A DNA stretch of 64,000 nt from Nageia nagi (Eukaryota > Pinophyta). The DNA lies in assembly GCA_050084985.1 (NCBI GenBank), contig JBITNC010000002.1, forward strand, positions 31,868,001 through 31,932,000. Direction: 5' to 3'. Below are positions 37,816 to 47,935 of the stretch, piece after piece. Numbering within the stretch: the stretch's first letter is position 1; every line of letters begins with the position of its first letter. Under the pieces are notes generated by a model. That model saw nothing but the letters and a program-made list of their open reading frames with translations. It did no database searches and was not told where the DNA came from. The translations under genes and the position numbers were made by a program.

Positions 37816-38124
37816 ATGGCAGATCAGTCGAGAGAGCGAAATTATTATCGTAGGGTTGTGGAGTTTTGGCTACCTGGTTTCTCGAGATTTTTTTTTTTTT
37901 CTGATGGTCCTAGTTCACCACCTGGGCCAACACCGGGATTTCCTCGCTCACCTGTTTCAAGTGACTTAAGTCCTTCTGGGAGTCACGGTCGTCATGCAGC
38001 ATCAGTTTCCTGATCTCAGTCTATTGCTAGGGGTATATCTCCTCGTATATATACTAGGGGTGAGGATTTTTCAGAGCATCCTGGCGATCCTCATGATGAT
38101 GTTACATCTACTGGGGAACATTGA
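37816..38124 (+). CDS. Antisense accessory ORF of the Tat-like element
   Basis: I do not recognise this protein. It lies opposite to gag-pol, between the sense accessory ORF and the 3' LTR. From ATG 37816 it is open for 65 codons to a TGA at 38011-38013, then continues in frame for 36 codons to a TGA at 38122-38124. The N-terminus is Arg-rich (MADQSRERNYYRRVVEFWLP); the rest is Ser/Pro/Gly-rich, ending in an acidic/His tail. Base composition is clearly GC-richer than the flanks, as if it had been under coding constraint. A 13-T run falls within the frame and codes for Phe, an unusual feature. A TATA-like site lies ~110 bp upstream. Antisense ORFs at this location are known in several Tat-lineage elements. 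The internal TGA may be decay. Confidence 0.55.
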
Positions 38125-39867
38125 TTTTCCATTTTGATGATATATATATGATGTATTTTTATCTAATGATAACTTAATAAATCTTTTTAGTACATCATTT
38201 AAGAAATGAATTTAACTTTTTAATTTCAAATATTAAATCTTTTAAATTTCAAGATTAAGGACATATTTTATTAAAATTTTACGGAAATTAGATGCATCAT
38301 TTTCCACACTTGGCAATTTCACAATAAAATACTTCATACAACAAACTGTACATGAACATCCACTATACCTTGGTTTATTGTATTTTTTTTTTTTTTTTTT
38401 TTTTTATAGGAATCAGAGCTCATCATCTTCCGTACTTGGCAATTTTACAATAGAACCACTTGACATGACAGAATAGTGATCTATGGATGTATATGAACAT
38501 TAACTTTATCTTGGTCCGGAGAACAATAAAGAATCATTCTTATCCTTTCCAAAGAAAAAGCGGTTTTAATAATGTTCAAAGGTAATAGGTATGTAATTAA
38601 CATGGGTTGAACATGGAACAATGGTAACTTTAGGAATGTATATGAACATTAACTTTATCTTGGTCAGGGGAACAATAAAGAATCATTCCTATCTTTCCCA
38701 AAGAAAAGCAAATTTTAATAATGTTCAAAAGTAGGATATAATAGTGCAAAATGGGTTTAACAAAATGACACAAATGGTTATAAACAAAATACAAACTGTG
38801 ACAAACAGATTAGGTGATTTTAGATTAACAACCAAGTTATTATAACATCTACCTTGTCTTTCTTTATCTTTAGGATTTAATAACCTAAAATGATATCAAA
38901 CAATATTGTGATATGTTGATAAGAAAATCTATAAACTCCAGTTGTGTCAGTGAGATTCATTTCCCTTCTTAGATCCTTTGAAATGAAATATCTTAGAGAC
39001 ATTAATAAGCTAGTACATATGCTATAGGCTTGAGATATATTTCATAGGGAAGAAGGTTGCCAACCAAAATAGACGTATCACCATTCGTAAAGTATGCTCC
39101 ATTGCCAGACAGGTATCCATAGTTCTGATGAGGATTGATCCCTCAATCTCGTTACAACCTTGCTCTACTGCCAGTCAGGCGTCCATAGCCCCGGTAGAGG
39201 ATATTGTAATCACCCAAGAATCACTGTAACTCTTCTTCTCTTTTTTTTTTTTTTTTTTGTCATAATGATTCCTGGGTTCGAGATGTAGTCTCCCTTTTTT
39301 TTTTTTGAATGATTCGTAGATTCGGGATGTAGCAAATAATAGGATAGACACATATCTTTTACTCTTAATATCTCTGAGGATGATTTCATTCAAATTCTCT
39401 TCGAATTTTTTTAATGTCGTAAGTGTTTGGAGTTTATGAATTTTCCTAAAAACACAAACTTTATGTTTTTCTATCATCTATGGTATATTATTTCTTTATG
39501 AAAGAAAGGACAAAGTGAATGTAGTGATAACAAGGAGATTATCCTAACATGACCTTTTCACACATTACACATTTACTGAATAACCACTTTTACAATGACA
39601 TGCAACATATATTCACATCATACAAGGGCAGGGCACCCAATTGCCAAGTGACCTCTAGATGTTTCCATCTAGGTAGATTTTATAATTTTATAAATTTTAT
39701 GTGTTTTATGATTTTCAAAGTTTTAGGTATTTTATGATTTTTCTATTTTTTTTTTTTTTTTTTTTAATTTCTAGGAAATCTATTCGTGACGCGTTCAAAT
39801 CGAGTCTGAACCGCCGAAGGATTAAATGAGCAACATGTTGAACTAAATAGAAAACTGAAGTCTAATA
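38125..39867. repeat. 3' region with ~150-bp tandem repeats and poly-T tracts
   Basis: Two close copies of a ~150-bp unit lie at about 38485-38590 and 38635-38740 ('atgaacattaactttatctt' anchor), with a more diverged third at about 38300-38380 ('acttggcaatttcacaata'). About 39085-39120 and 39160-39190 repeat 'gccagacaggtatccatag' in diverged form. Long T runs (38384-38405, 39241-39259, 39745-39766) are A runs on the sense strand. Tandem repeats in this position are common in Tat-type elements. Confidence 0.65.
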
Positions 39868-40989
39868 TCACTTGATTATGACAAATTTCGGAACACAATA
39901 ATCTAAGTGCTCGGAAGTCACGGTTTGGGTGATTAAGATGATTCGTTCTTGATATCTTAAAGTCCGGTTGTAAGTACAATCAATTATGATTTTAGGCTTT
40001 TCTGTGGGCCACAGGAGATAGAAATATATCATTAGATCGTATTCCGATTGAGGAGAACACCATAGTTCAAATGCGTCGATACAAACAATAACCTGAGATC
40101 TATTTATTTTGACCTCCCACCCGTAAGATTCGCGTGTATTGTAGAATATCAAGGTCAATTGTTGTTGTATTTCTGTAGGCATGGAGAGAACTTTTGAATA
40201 CAAAGGAGTAGGGGCGTTACGAATGACTTTTATAAAGATGTCTTTGTCATACCTATTTTCGAACTCTGGAAGATAACTTCCATTAATCCGTACTCTATGT
40301 TCTTTTGACAGTCTTTCGATTATCTCATTTCTGGTCTTTATTTGACTTATCGTTTTGAGTTCAACAATACGCAAAGCTTGCTTTCTAGCTAACTTTCGTT
40401 CCCAAATTGTATGTCGCATTTGCATGCGAGAACATCTGTGAAGTTGTCTATAATATTGTTGTTGTGACGTTCTAGGAGGACAAGCCACAAAAGTATTTGA
40501 AAAGTCATAAATCACCCTTTTATGCGGTAAATAATGTAGGATTTCATTCATCCATTCTAGGCTTTTTAGTAATTGTTTAATACATTTCCTTTTAGCTAGA
40601 AGAAGTGAATACTTAGTTAATTGACAATTTATGACAATCTTTGGTATTCCATAAGGCCATTTTAAGCAGAAAGCCATTATTCTTTGTGATATTCTTTCCA
40701 TATGGGTGAAAAAGATTGGTGGATCTAAAATAATGCTTACTTCGTTTCCACACAAAATGACTCCCCAATCATTATTCCTAGCACAAAACATATTAAATGT
40801 TCTTTCATATTGTTCATGAATAGTCAGTTGTAGATAATTTAAAAGATTAATATCAAATGTATGTTGTAAATATGTTAACGCGAAATCACCTGGATATCTC
40901 GGTGGTGGAAATCGTACTTGTGGTGGCATTATGCTATCTTCGACAGATTCCCTTATCAGATTCATATTTTCTGTTTTAATCATTAACAC
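39868..40989 (-). CDS. Accessory ORF downstream of pol, duplicated domain, unknown function
   Basis: I do not recognise this 373-codon protein. It begins 105 bp after the integrase stop and lies in the position of an envelope gene, but has no signal peptide or transmembrane helix. It shows an internal duplication: residues 75-122 (WGV...WPYGIPKIVINC) and 291-338 (WEV...WPTEKPKIIIDC) share W, then WP 36 residues later, PKI at +41 and Cys at +47, identically in both. A preceding Y-L/Q-L-T segment also aligns. Between them, residues 130-235 are rich in Lys/Arg (RQLHRCSRMQMRHTIWERKL), suggesting nucleic-acid binding or nuclear targeting. Start may be Met1 or Met21 (MPPQVRFPPP). The frame is intact although gag-pol is broken, and it is in the integrase frame but separated by stops. 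Expression may need splicing or a subgenomic RNA. Confidence 0.75.
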   Translation of the reverse strand: MLMIKTENMNLIRESVEDSIMPPQVRFPPPRYPGDFALTYLQHTFDINLLNYLQLTIHEQYERTFNMFCARNNDWGVILCGNEVSIILDPPIFFTHMERISQRIMAFCLKWPYGIPKIVINCQLTKYSLLLAKRKCIKQLLKSLEWMNEILHYLPHKRVIYDFSNTFVACPPRTSQQQYYRQLHRCSRMQMRHTIWERKLARKQALRIVELKTISQIKTRNEIIERLSKEHRVRINGSYLPEFENRYDKDIFIKVIRNAPTPLYSKVLSMPTEIQQQLTLIFYNTRESYGWEVKINRSQVIVCIDAFELWCSPQSEYDLMIYFYLLWPTEKPKIIIDCTYNRTLRYQERIILITQTVTSEHLDYCVPKFVIIK

Positions 40990-41094
40990 TTGACGAATAT
41001 TAATACTTTTATTTATTTATTTTTTAACAATAAAATAAAAGAAAACTAATGCACATATTTGTTTTTTATTATTTATTTATTTTTTTTTTTTTAT
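40990..41094 (-). other. Spacer between integrase and accessory ORF
   Basis: About 105 bp, very AT-rich on the sense strand (poly-A stretches) with stops in all frames; no splice site could be assigned with confidence. Confidence 0.4.
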
Positions 41095-42515
41095 TTATGT
41101 ATAGAAAGGTCGAAGATGCATGATGTTTATAGGTTCACGTTCTTTATTTCCTTCTAAATCTGATAAATGGTAAGTTCCTCTACCGAATTTTTCCTTAATG
41201 ATATATGGTCCTAACCAATTTGGAGCAAACTTATCTCTAAGCTGTCGTTCCATTCGTGAAGTTTGTTGATTTTCTTTTAAAACCAAATCACCTATTTTGA
41301 ATTCACGAATTAGGGCCCTTTTATCAAAAGCTCGTTTAATCCTTTTTTGATAAACACGCATATGCTCTAAAGCATTAATACGTTTTTCATCTAAAAGTAA
41401 TAGTTGATCTAAACGAGTTTGTCTTATTTCTTCATCAGAATTTTGCTCACTCAGACTTACTCTAAGGGATGATATCTCAAGTTCTATGGGTAGGATGGCT
41501 TCTGTTCCGTATACCAAAGAGAATGGTGTTGCCCCAATAGGAGTGCGTACACTGGTACGATAAGCCCATAAGGCTTTTGGTATTTGAATATGCCAATCTC
41601 TATGAGAATCATTTACTATTTTCGCTAAGATGTTTCGAATAGTTTTATTAGTAGCCTCTGCCTGTCCATTACCTTGTGGGTAATAAGGAGTAGAAAAACT
41701 TTGTTTGATTTTATACTTATCACATATTTGTCTTACATCCTTATTTTTAAAATTTTTTCCATTATCCATAATTAATTGGTTTGGTATACCGAATCTGCAT
41801 ATAATATAACTTTCTATAAAATTTGCGATTCGTGAACCAATGGTGGAAGTCATGGGAATAGCCTCTACCCATTTGGTAAAATATTCAGTTGCTGTAATTA
41901 TGAACTTGTGTCCACCAGAAGATGTAGGTGTAATTTGTCCTATTAAATCTAATGCCCATTTAGAGAATGGCCAAAGTGATTGTATAGGATGTAATTCTTG
42001 AGATGGTTGTGAAAATAAATGAGCATATTGTTGACATTTAAAACATTTTTTAACATATTCACAACAATCTTTTTCCATAGTTGGCCAATAATACCCTATT
42101 CGTATTAATCGTTTTATAATTGCAACACCATTAAAATGTCCTCCACATGTTCCATCATGGGCAGAAGATATAGCCTTTTTAATATCATTCCATTCAAGAC
42201 ATCTAAGTAAAATACCATTAAAATTTCGTCGATGCAAGATATCCCCTATCAAACAATATTTAGTTGCCTTGATTTTAAATGCTCGTCGTGATGATTTATT
42301 AAGGTTTGCAGGAAGAGTTCCAAATTTTAAAAAATCTGTCAATTCTTTGTACCAATTATCTTTATCAGTTATGTCAATATTTAATATACTTTCTTCTTCA
42401 TCTTCTTGTTGTAATGATGATTGAGATAATTGAATTACTTTGACTTGAATTGAAGACTTTCTAGGATCTTCTGGGATAAGAGATCCAATAGAAGCCATAG
42501 CATCTGCAAATCTAT
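41095..42515 (-). CDS. Integrase (pol C-terminal part)
   Basis: Integrates the cDNA into host DNA. The open frame from Met 42498 spans 467 codons, but its true upstream frame continues a little further: NRFADAMASIG, whose ADA carries the final RNase H Asp, precedes the Met, so the ATG is not a real start. The HHCC zinc region has H114 and H121, then C152 and C155 (KCFKCQQ). The catalytic triad is intact: D184 (WALDLIG), D245 (IMDNGKNF) and E281 (GQAEATNK), a D,D35E spacing. A C-terminal GPY/F-type module is visible (NWLGPYIIKEKFG ... INIMHLRPFY). No chromodomain is present, which excludes chromoviruses and fits Tat/Athila. It is joined to the preceding RNase H by a one-base frameshift near 42515. 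Confidence 0.95.
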
Positions 42516-43455
42516 TAGACGATCTTGTGCCGCTTCTATACTAAATTGATCAAAAGATTTTAATAATTTCTCAACTAACGTTTTATACTTTTGAAGTACA
42601 GGCTCTTTACATTGATAGATTCTTTTCACTTGATTTACAATAAGTAAAGAATCTCCAATGAGCTTTATTCTTTTAAGTTTTAATTTAATAGCAATTTTTA
42701 ATGCTAATATCAAAGCTTCATATTCTGCATTATTATTAGTACAAGGGAATTTTAGTTTAAATGAATAAGGTATAGGGATACCTTGCGGTGTTATGAATAC
42801 AACACCTGCTCCACCACCTTGTTCACATCGAGAACCATCAAAATATATTGTCATATCCCAATCATTTTCAGGTGCTACAGGTATTTCAATTTCATCTAAT
42901 TGAAATACTCCATCATCGGGTAATTCAATGACAAGGGGTTTATCATCTTGCAATGGAGCATCAGCGAGATAATCAGCAATTACTTGTCCCTTTATTGACT
43001 TTTGTCCAATAAAATGTAAATCAAATTCAGTTAAGTGCATTATCCACTTTATAGTTCTTGAATTTTGATAAGTTCTATTCATCATATACTTCAACGGATC
43101 CACTTTAGAGATGACATATGTTGTGTGATTAAGCATATAATGTCGAAGTTTTTTAGTAGCAAAAACGATGGCAAGACATAATTTTTCCAAATATATATAC
43201 TTAATCTCGTAGCTCACTAGGGTTCTACTCAAATAATATATAGCTTGCTCTTTATTGTGTTCATTCTTTTGAGCAAGCATTGTCCCTAAGGCGGTTTCAG
43301 TAGCAGAAATATATAACAAAAAAGGTACATTTTTTCTTGGTGGACTTAAAACAGGGGGAGATAATAAATATCTTTTAATTTCATCGAATGCATCTTGTTG
43401 CTCTTTGCCCCAATGATATTCTATCCCCTTTTTTAATAACTTTGTAAATGGTTTA
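42435..43455 (-). CDS. RNase H plus second (archaeal-type) RNase H
   Basis: Degrades RNA in the RNA:DNA hybrid during reverse transcription. The frame follows RT after a one-base frameshift near 43455 (the other frame reads CKPFTKLLKKGIEYHWG). Residues about 1-120 of the listed 294-codon ORF are the first RNase H (LYISATETALGTML ... LTEFDLHFIGQKSIKGQVIADYLAD). Residues 150-260 are a second RNase H with catalytic D161 (YFDGSR), E199 (NNAEYEAL) and D223 (IGDSLLIVNQ). Its last Asp lies in the next frame (FADAMAS). This dual RNase H is a recognised hallmark of the Tat lineage. The listed Met is internal. Confidence 0.92.
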
Positions 43456-46450
43456 CATCTATCAACAGTTGAGCTATAAATCTTCTAATGGCTTGTAACT
43501 TGCCCTGTAAACTCTGTAATTGTTGTAGGTTTGCAGGAGGTGGCATATCTACTACTGCCTTCACTTTACTAGGGTCTATTTCAATTCCTCGTCGAGACAC
43601 AATAAATCCTAATAATTTTCCTGAAGTTACACCAAAAACACACTTTTTTGGATTTAACCTTACTTTATGTTCTAATAATCTATCTAAGACTTTAATTAGA
43701 TCTTTTCCATGATCTATTCGATATTTAGATCTAACCAACAAATCATCGATATAATCTTCTACTATGTCGTGCATATAATCATGGAATATATAAGTCATAG
43801 CTCTTTGGTAAGTTGCCCCAGCGTTTTTTAATCCAAAAGGCATAACTTTATAACAAAAGGTACCCCACGGAGTTATAAAAGCTGTTTTATGTTGATCTTC
43901 AGGAGCTATTTTTATTTGGTTATAACCAGAAAACCCATCCATTAATGATAATATATCATGTCCTGCTGTTGAATCTACCAAATTGTCGATGCTAGGTAGA
44001 GGGAAATCATCTTTAGGACATGCTTTGTTAATATCTCGAAAATCTGTGCATATTCTTATTTTTCCACTTGGTTTTTTCACAGGTACCATATTAGATATCC
44101 AATCTGAATAATCTATAGGTTGTATAAATTTGGCTTCTAATAACTTTTGAAGTTCTTCTTTTACCATTAATGCTATAGTAGGATGCATTTTACGCAATTT
44201 CTGTTTAACCGGTTTAGCATCAGACTTTAAGGCTAAATTATGCACTACTAGTTTAGGGTTTATTCCAGGCATGTCCGCATATGACCATGCGAATACCTTT
44301 TCTCGTTCTTTTAATAATGTTATAATCTCTTCTCGTTCAGTTTCCGTGAGATTTTCTCCTAATTGAATTATTTTAGGATTCTGAGGATCATTACTGATAT
44401 TTATTTCTAAAACCTTTTCAGTAAGCATATGCGATCCTTCTTCTAATTGATTTGGTACTGGTATCCAGCTATTGTCATTAGCACTATATTCTTCATCATA
44501 TTCTTGAGTTTGTTCATTCGTGCATACTTGACTTTCATAAGGACCAAGTATGTGATCTATATTTTTGAATTCATATGCTGAAGGATTAGATGATATAAGA
44601 GAGAAATCAGCAATCTTTTCATCCGTAGAAGTATTAGTTATTATTTTGATTAAATTTTGATTTTCATTAACTTCATCTATTCGTTTATTATTTTGATTTT
44701 CATTATCATTCTCTTTTATTGTAACCATGTTTACTGATGGTATATATGCATATGAAACAATTGATAATTCGTCATTTATTTTTTCTTGTATATGTCTTGG
44801 TAAACCCAAATGACTCCATAGTGGCTCAATATCATTGATAAAGAGCCTTTCGACACCTTCTAAGACATCCATTTCACTTAATTTCCCTTCACTTATATCA
44901 GCAATTTCTGGTATTATGGATTTTTTCTCTAAGATTTCTTCGTTATAATTCAAATTTTCTTCTTCTAAATTTCCTAATTTATCAATATTTTTATATCCAT
45001 TCTTATAACCTAATCCACTTTTATCAGTGGGATCTTGATATTGTAATTCAATTATTTCTCGAGGACCTTGTTCATATCGACCCAATCCTCGTCCTTGCCA
45101 ATTACATTTGTTAAAATAGTTTAAGACAAATGTTCTTGAACATGGTGATAAATATTTCATATCATTATTGAAATATCCTTCATATATTTGATTGGATATT
45201 GTTGATATAGGATCTACTATTCCCGCATAAACAAACATTGTTTGATTAGGTATTTCACCCAAAGGCACTATTTGTCCAATCACACTAGGTGATTCGGATA
45301 ATCTTCCCATTTCCTGTGATGAAGGTATACTAAATACCACATCATCTACGTCATATTCTCCCATCCCTAAATCCATTAATTTAATCTTTACTGGATATAC
45401 ATCGGATGGGTTATTATTATATGTAGTATTTACCTGTTTTGATGAAGACGCTCCATGCTTTTCATCTAAAATTTTAGCAACTTTTTTCCAAGCATCTTTA
45501 TCTTGTATACCTATATCATTTTTTACTTTTATGACTTCAGATTGATTCAGATTTTTGTTCATTAAGATAGTCGATAGATTAGGAGATGGTAATGTCACTT
45601 CATTTGTATCAAAAATTAAGTTACAATGTGAATAAGGATCTGGGTCTTTAAACACACAATGAACTTTATCCTTGTAGATGTACTTTAAACATCCGTGATA
45701 AGTTGATGGAACACATTGCATTTCTCTAATCCATGGACGTCCTAAAAGAACATTATATTGTATAATATTTCCTTCAATTATATACAATAGGGTTTGGACA
45801 GTTTTAGCACCTACTGTAATTGGCAGCACTATCGATCCCAGGGTTGAACACACTGCATCATTAAAAGCTCTAATTTGCAAAGAAGGAGCTAAGATAATTG
45901 ATTCTGGTAAATTCAGCTTTTTATATGCAGCGTCTGAAATTATATTTATGGCTGAACCTTCATCTATTAAAATTCTTTTAAATAAGTTTCCATCTACTTT
46001 ACCAATTATATGCAAGGGTGGATCAAGTCCGCCTGGTCCATCGTTTTTTAATTTTTCTTGTTCATAAAAGGTGATACTAGGTTGTTGAGAGATTCTCAAA
46101 CTTTCAACTATTGAAATGAAGTTATTGGGGTTACTAATATCTACTTGAATATCTTGTAGAATTTGATTCATAGCTTCCCTATAACTCTCAGACTGCTGTA
46201 ATAATTCAAATAAGGTCATCTTTGCTGGAGACATTTTTAACTGTCGTTGAAGAACACCTTTTATTGAAACTTTAGGTTGCTGCGGAGGAGGTATAGGTTG
46301 TATATTAATTGGGTTTGATATCGATTGATTTTTTCGAGGATCATCCCGTTTATGCTGATATTGTTGTGCTCTTGTGGCTATACCAATCATATGTATTGAA
46401 TCATCTATAGTTCCTATAAACCGTATATCCTTGTTATCCCTGTATAGTTC
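43433..46450 (-). CDS. Protease, G-patch-like segment and reverse transcriptase
   Basis: The core of pol, a 985-codon open frame whose reading continues upstream of its first Met into ELYRDNKDIRFIG. The aspartic protease has LIDEGSAINII at residues 141-151, where D143-E144-G145 replaces the usual D-[ST/G]-G; a following VLLGRPW at 214-220 is typical. Residues 425-465 (NKCNWQGRGLGRYEQGPREI ... SGLGYK) resemble a G-patch, an RNA-binding module seen in some Tat elements. RT runs from about 695 (KVFAWSYADMPGI) through LMDGFSGYNQIKIAP (816-830) and PFGLKNAGATYQRAM to the catalytic YIDD at 880-883. A long variable acidic linker (470-680) separates the G-patch and RT. Frameshifts occur at both ends (about 46450 and 43455), but the RT core itself is intact. 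Confidence 0.95.
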   Translation of the reverse strand, partial: ELYRDNKDIRFIGTIDDSIHMIGIATRAQQYQHKRDDPRKNQSISNPINIQPIPPPQQPKVSIKGVLQRQLKMSPAKMTLFELLQQSESYREAMNQILQDIQVDISNPNNFISIVESLRISQQPSITFYEQEKLKNDGPGGLDPPLHIIGKVDGNLFKRILIDEGSAINIISDAAYKKLNLPESIILAPSLQIRAFNDAVCSTLGSIVLPITVGAKTVQTLLYIIEGNIIQYNVLLGRPWIREMQCVPSTYHGCLKYIYKDKVHCVFKDPDPYSHCNLIFDTNEVTLPSPNLSTILMNKNLNQSEVIKVKNDIGIQDKDAWKKVAKILDEKHGASSSKQVNTTYNNNPSDVYPVKIKLMDLGMGEYDVDDVVFSIPSSQEMGRLSESPSVIGQIVPLGEIPNQTMFVYAGIVDPISTISNQIYEGYFNNDMKYLSPCSRTFVLNYFNKCNWQGRGLGRYEQGPREIIELQYQDPTDKSGLGYKNGYKNIDKLGNLEEENLNYNEEILEKKSIIPEIADISEGKLSEMDVLEGVERLFINDIEPLWSHLGLPRHIQEKINDELSIVSYAYIPSVNMVTIKENDNENQNNKRIDEVNENQNLIKIITNTSTDEKIADFSLISSNPSAYEFKNIDHILGPYESQVCTNEQTQEYDEEYSANDNSWIPVPNQLEEGSHMLTEKVLEINISNDPQNPKIIQLGENLTETEREEIITLLKEREKVFAWSYADMPGINPKLVVHNLALKSDAKPVKQKLRKMHPTIALMVKEELQKLLEAKFIQPIDYSDWISNMVPVKKPSGKIRICTDFRDINKACPKDDFPLPSIDNLVDSTAGHDILSLMDGFSGYNQIKIAPEDQHKTAFITPWGTFCYKVMPFGLKNAGATYQRAMTYIFHDYMHDIVEDYIDDLLVRSKYRIDHGKDLIKVLDRLLEHKVRLNPKKCVFGVTSGKLLGFIVSRRGIEIDPSKVKAVVDMPPPANLQQLQSLQGKLQAIRRFIAQLLIDVNHLQSY

Positions 46451-46700
46451 AGTTGATTTGGGATAGTTGCCACATTATTAGCCTGATGTGAAGGTAAGGG
46501 GTTCTGATATATCCCTAGATTTTGATTTGAAGGCACAACAGGATTATCCACATCTATCTTTCGACTATCTATCAAGTCTTGAATCTTATGCTGTAAAGTT
46601 CGACATCTGTCTGTATTATGTCCCTTTCGCCTATGATAAGCACAAAATTCATTCTCCTTATACCATTTACTTTCTTTAGCATTAGGATGTTCAGGCCTTT
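46440..46700 (-). pseudogene. Gag C-terminal zinc-knuckle-like segment, frame-shifted
   Basis: In a third frame between the gag and protease frames the minus strand reads KWYKENEFCAYHRRKGHNTD, then RCRTLQHKIQDLIDSRKI. This is the C-x2-H-x4-H-x4-C motif usual at the end of gypsy gag in this lineage. It is disconnected from the capsid frame by a probable one-base loss in an A run near 46699 and from the protease frame by another shift near 46450. Confidence 0.8.
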
Positions 46701-47935
46701 TATATCGGGTAATCTGATCATACCATTATCACATAATTTTTTAAGTATTTCGGCTAATGGTTCTGATAATGGGGTAAAATTTCTTTTAGGTTTAGGTTCA
46801 GCACTTTCTTCTATTATTGAAGAAGGACCACAATTTTCTATTGTAGCTATTTGATTGTTTTGTGATTGTTTACTAATGTTCTCATTTTGATTACCTTTTT
46901 TGTATTCTTTTTTCTTGAATTTTAGCTCTCCATCTTGAATTTTAAGTCTTTCTATAACTACTGCCTGAGCAATAGCTTCTTCAAAAGTTTTATGTTGTTG
47001 AATTTGGAGAACACTAGCTATTGGTCTTAAACAGCTTTGGCTAAATAACTTAACCAATTCTTCTTGTGGTATTGTATAGGGCATACTAGTGAGTATAGCC
47101 CGCCATCTTGAAATATAATCTTGTATGGTTTCATCAGGAAATTGTTGTAATCTCGTAAGATCCGTAATTGAAGATTTTTCTTTAATATTAATTCTAAAAT
47201 GTTCAAGAAATTGATTAGCCAATTGTTCAAACGTATATAAACTATGTATAGGTAAACCATTATACCAATCCAAAGCTTGACCTGCAAGCGTCATAGGGAA
47301 CATACGTAACATCAATGCGTCATCATTGGCTATCTGATAACTAGAAAATGCGAATTTTCTCAAGTGTTCTTTGGGATCTTCTCTTCCTTTAAATGACTCT
47401 ATTTTAGGAAATTCAAACCTATATGGTAGTTTCTTTTTTGGAATACTTGGATGAATAGGCTCATTGCAAATATTCTTATAATTTAACTTTTGAAGTCCTT
47501 GAAGATTCATTTCTCGATTTATAAAATCCTTCAAAAAGTCTTCTAATTCTTTATCAGTTCTACGACCTTGAGTGTGCATATGATGTCTCCGAGTATTAGG
47601 ATCCTTTTCAGAAATGGATCTTGAAATGTAAGACTCATAGTCAGAAGGAATTTCTGACAGTGGTGGAGGTAATATTTTAAGGGGTGAATGTCGTCGCGGA
47701 ATAGGGATTCTAGGAGGTTTTTGGGGTAACCCCTTTTCATGTAGATCTTTTCCCTTATAATCAGGTTGTCTCACTTGATTTTGGGTTTGTTCAACCCAAC
47801 TTTTAATGGAATCTCGCTTTTGTTTATCATATAAATTTTGAAGTTCTGATTCTTTATCCCTTTCCTTTTGTAATAAAATGGCTGTCTCTCTATCCAGCGC
47901 TTCTTGTTTATCTAAGTAAGGATCTCGATATCTTT
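46572..47935 (-). CDS. Gag capsid region
   Basis: Structural protein that packages the RNA. The 400-codon frame contains the plant retrotransposon gag core: KIESFKGREDPKEHLRKFAF, then MLRMFPMTLAGQALDWYNGL, FEQLANQFLEHF and SSITDLTRLQQFPDETIQDY, at residues about 123-220. This is the canonical order for gypsy capsids. The first Met of this frame (47774) is not the start: upstream the same frame reads IQRYRDPYLDKQEALDRETA and continues a coiled coil from the preceding gag ORF, after a single-base shift near 47930. The last ~45 codons (after about 46700) are out-of-frame sequence; the correct frame carries the zinc-knuckle-like motif. Confidence 0.92.

Noticed and set aside
39868-40989. Envelope gene for the accessory ORF
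   Set aside because: It has the position of an envelope gene but no signal peptide, transmembrane segment or furin-like site.
43488-43712. Plus-strand open frame opposite RT
   Set aside because: Shadow of the conserved minus-strand RT frame.
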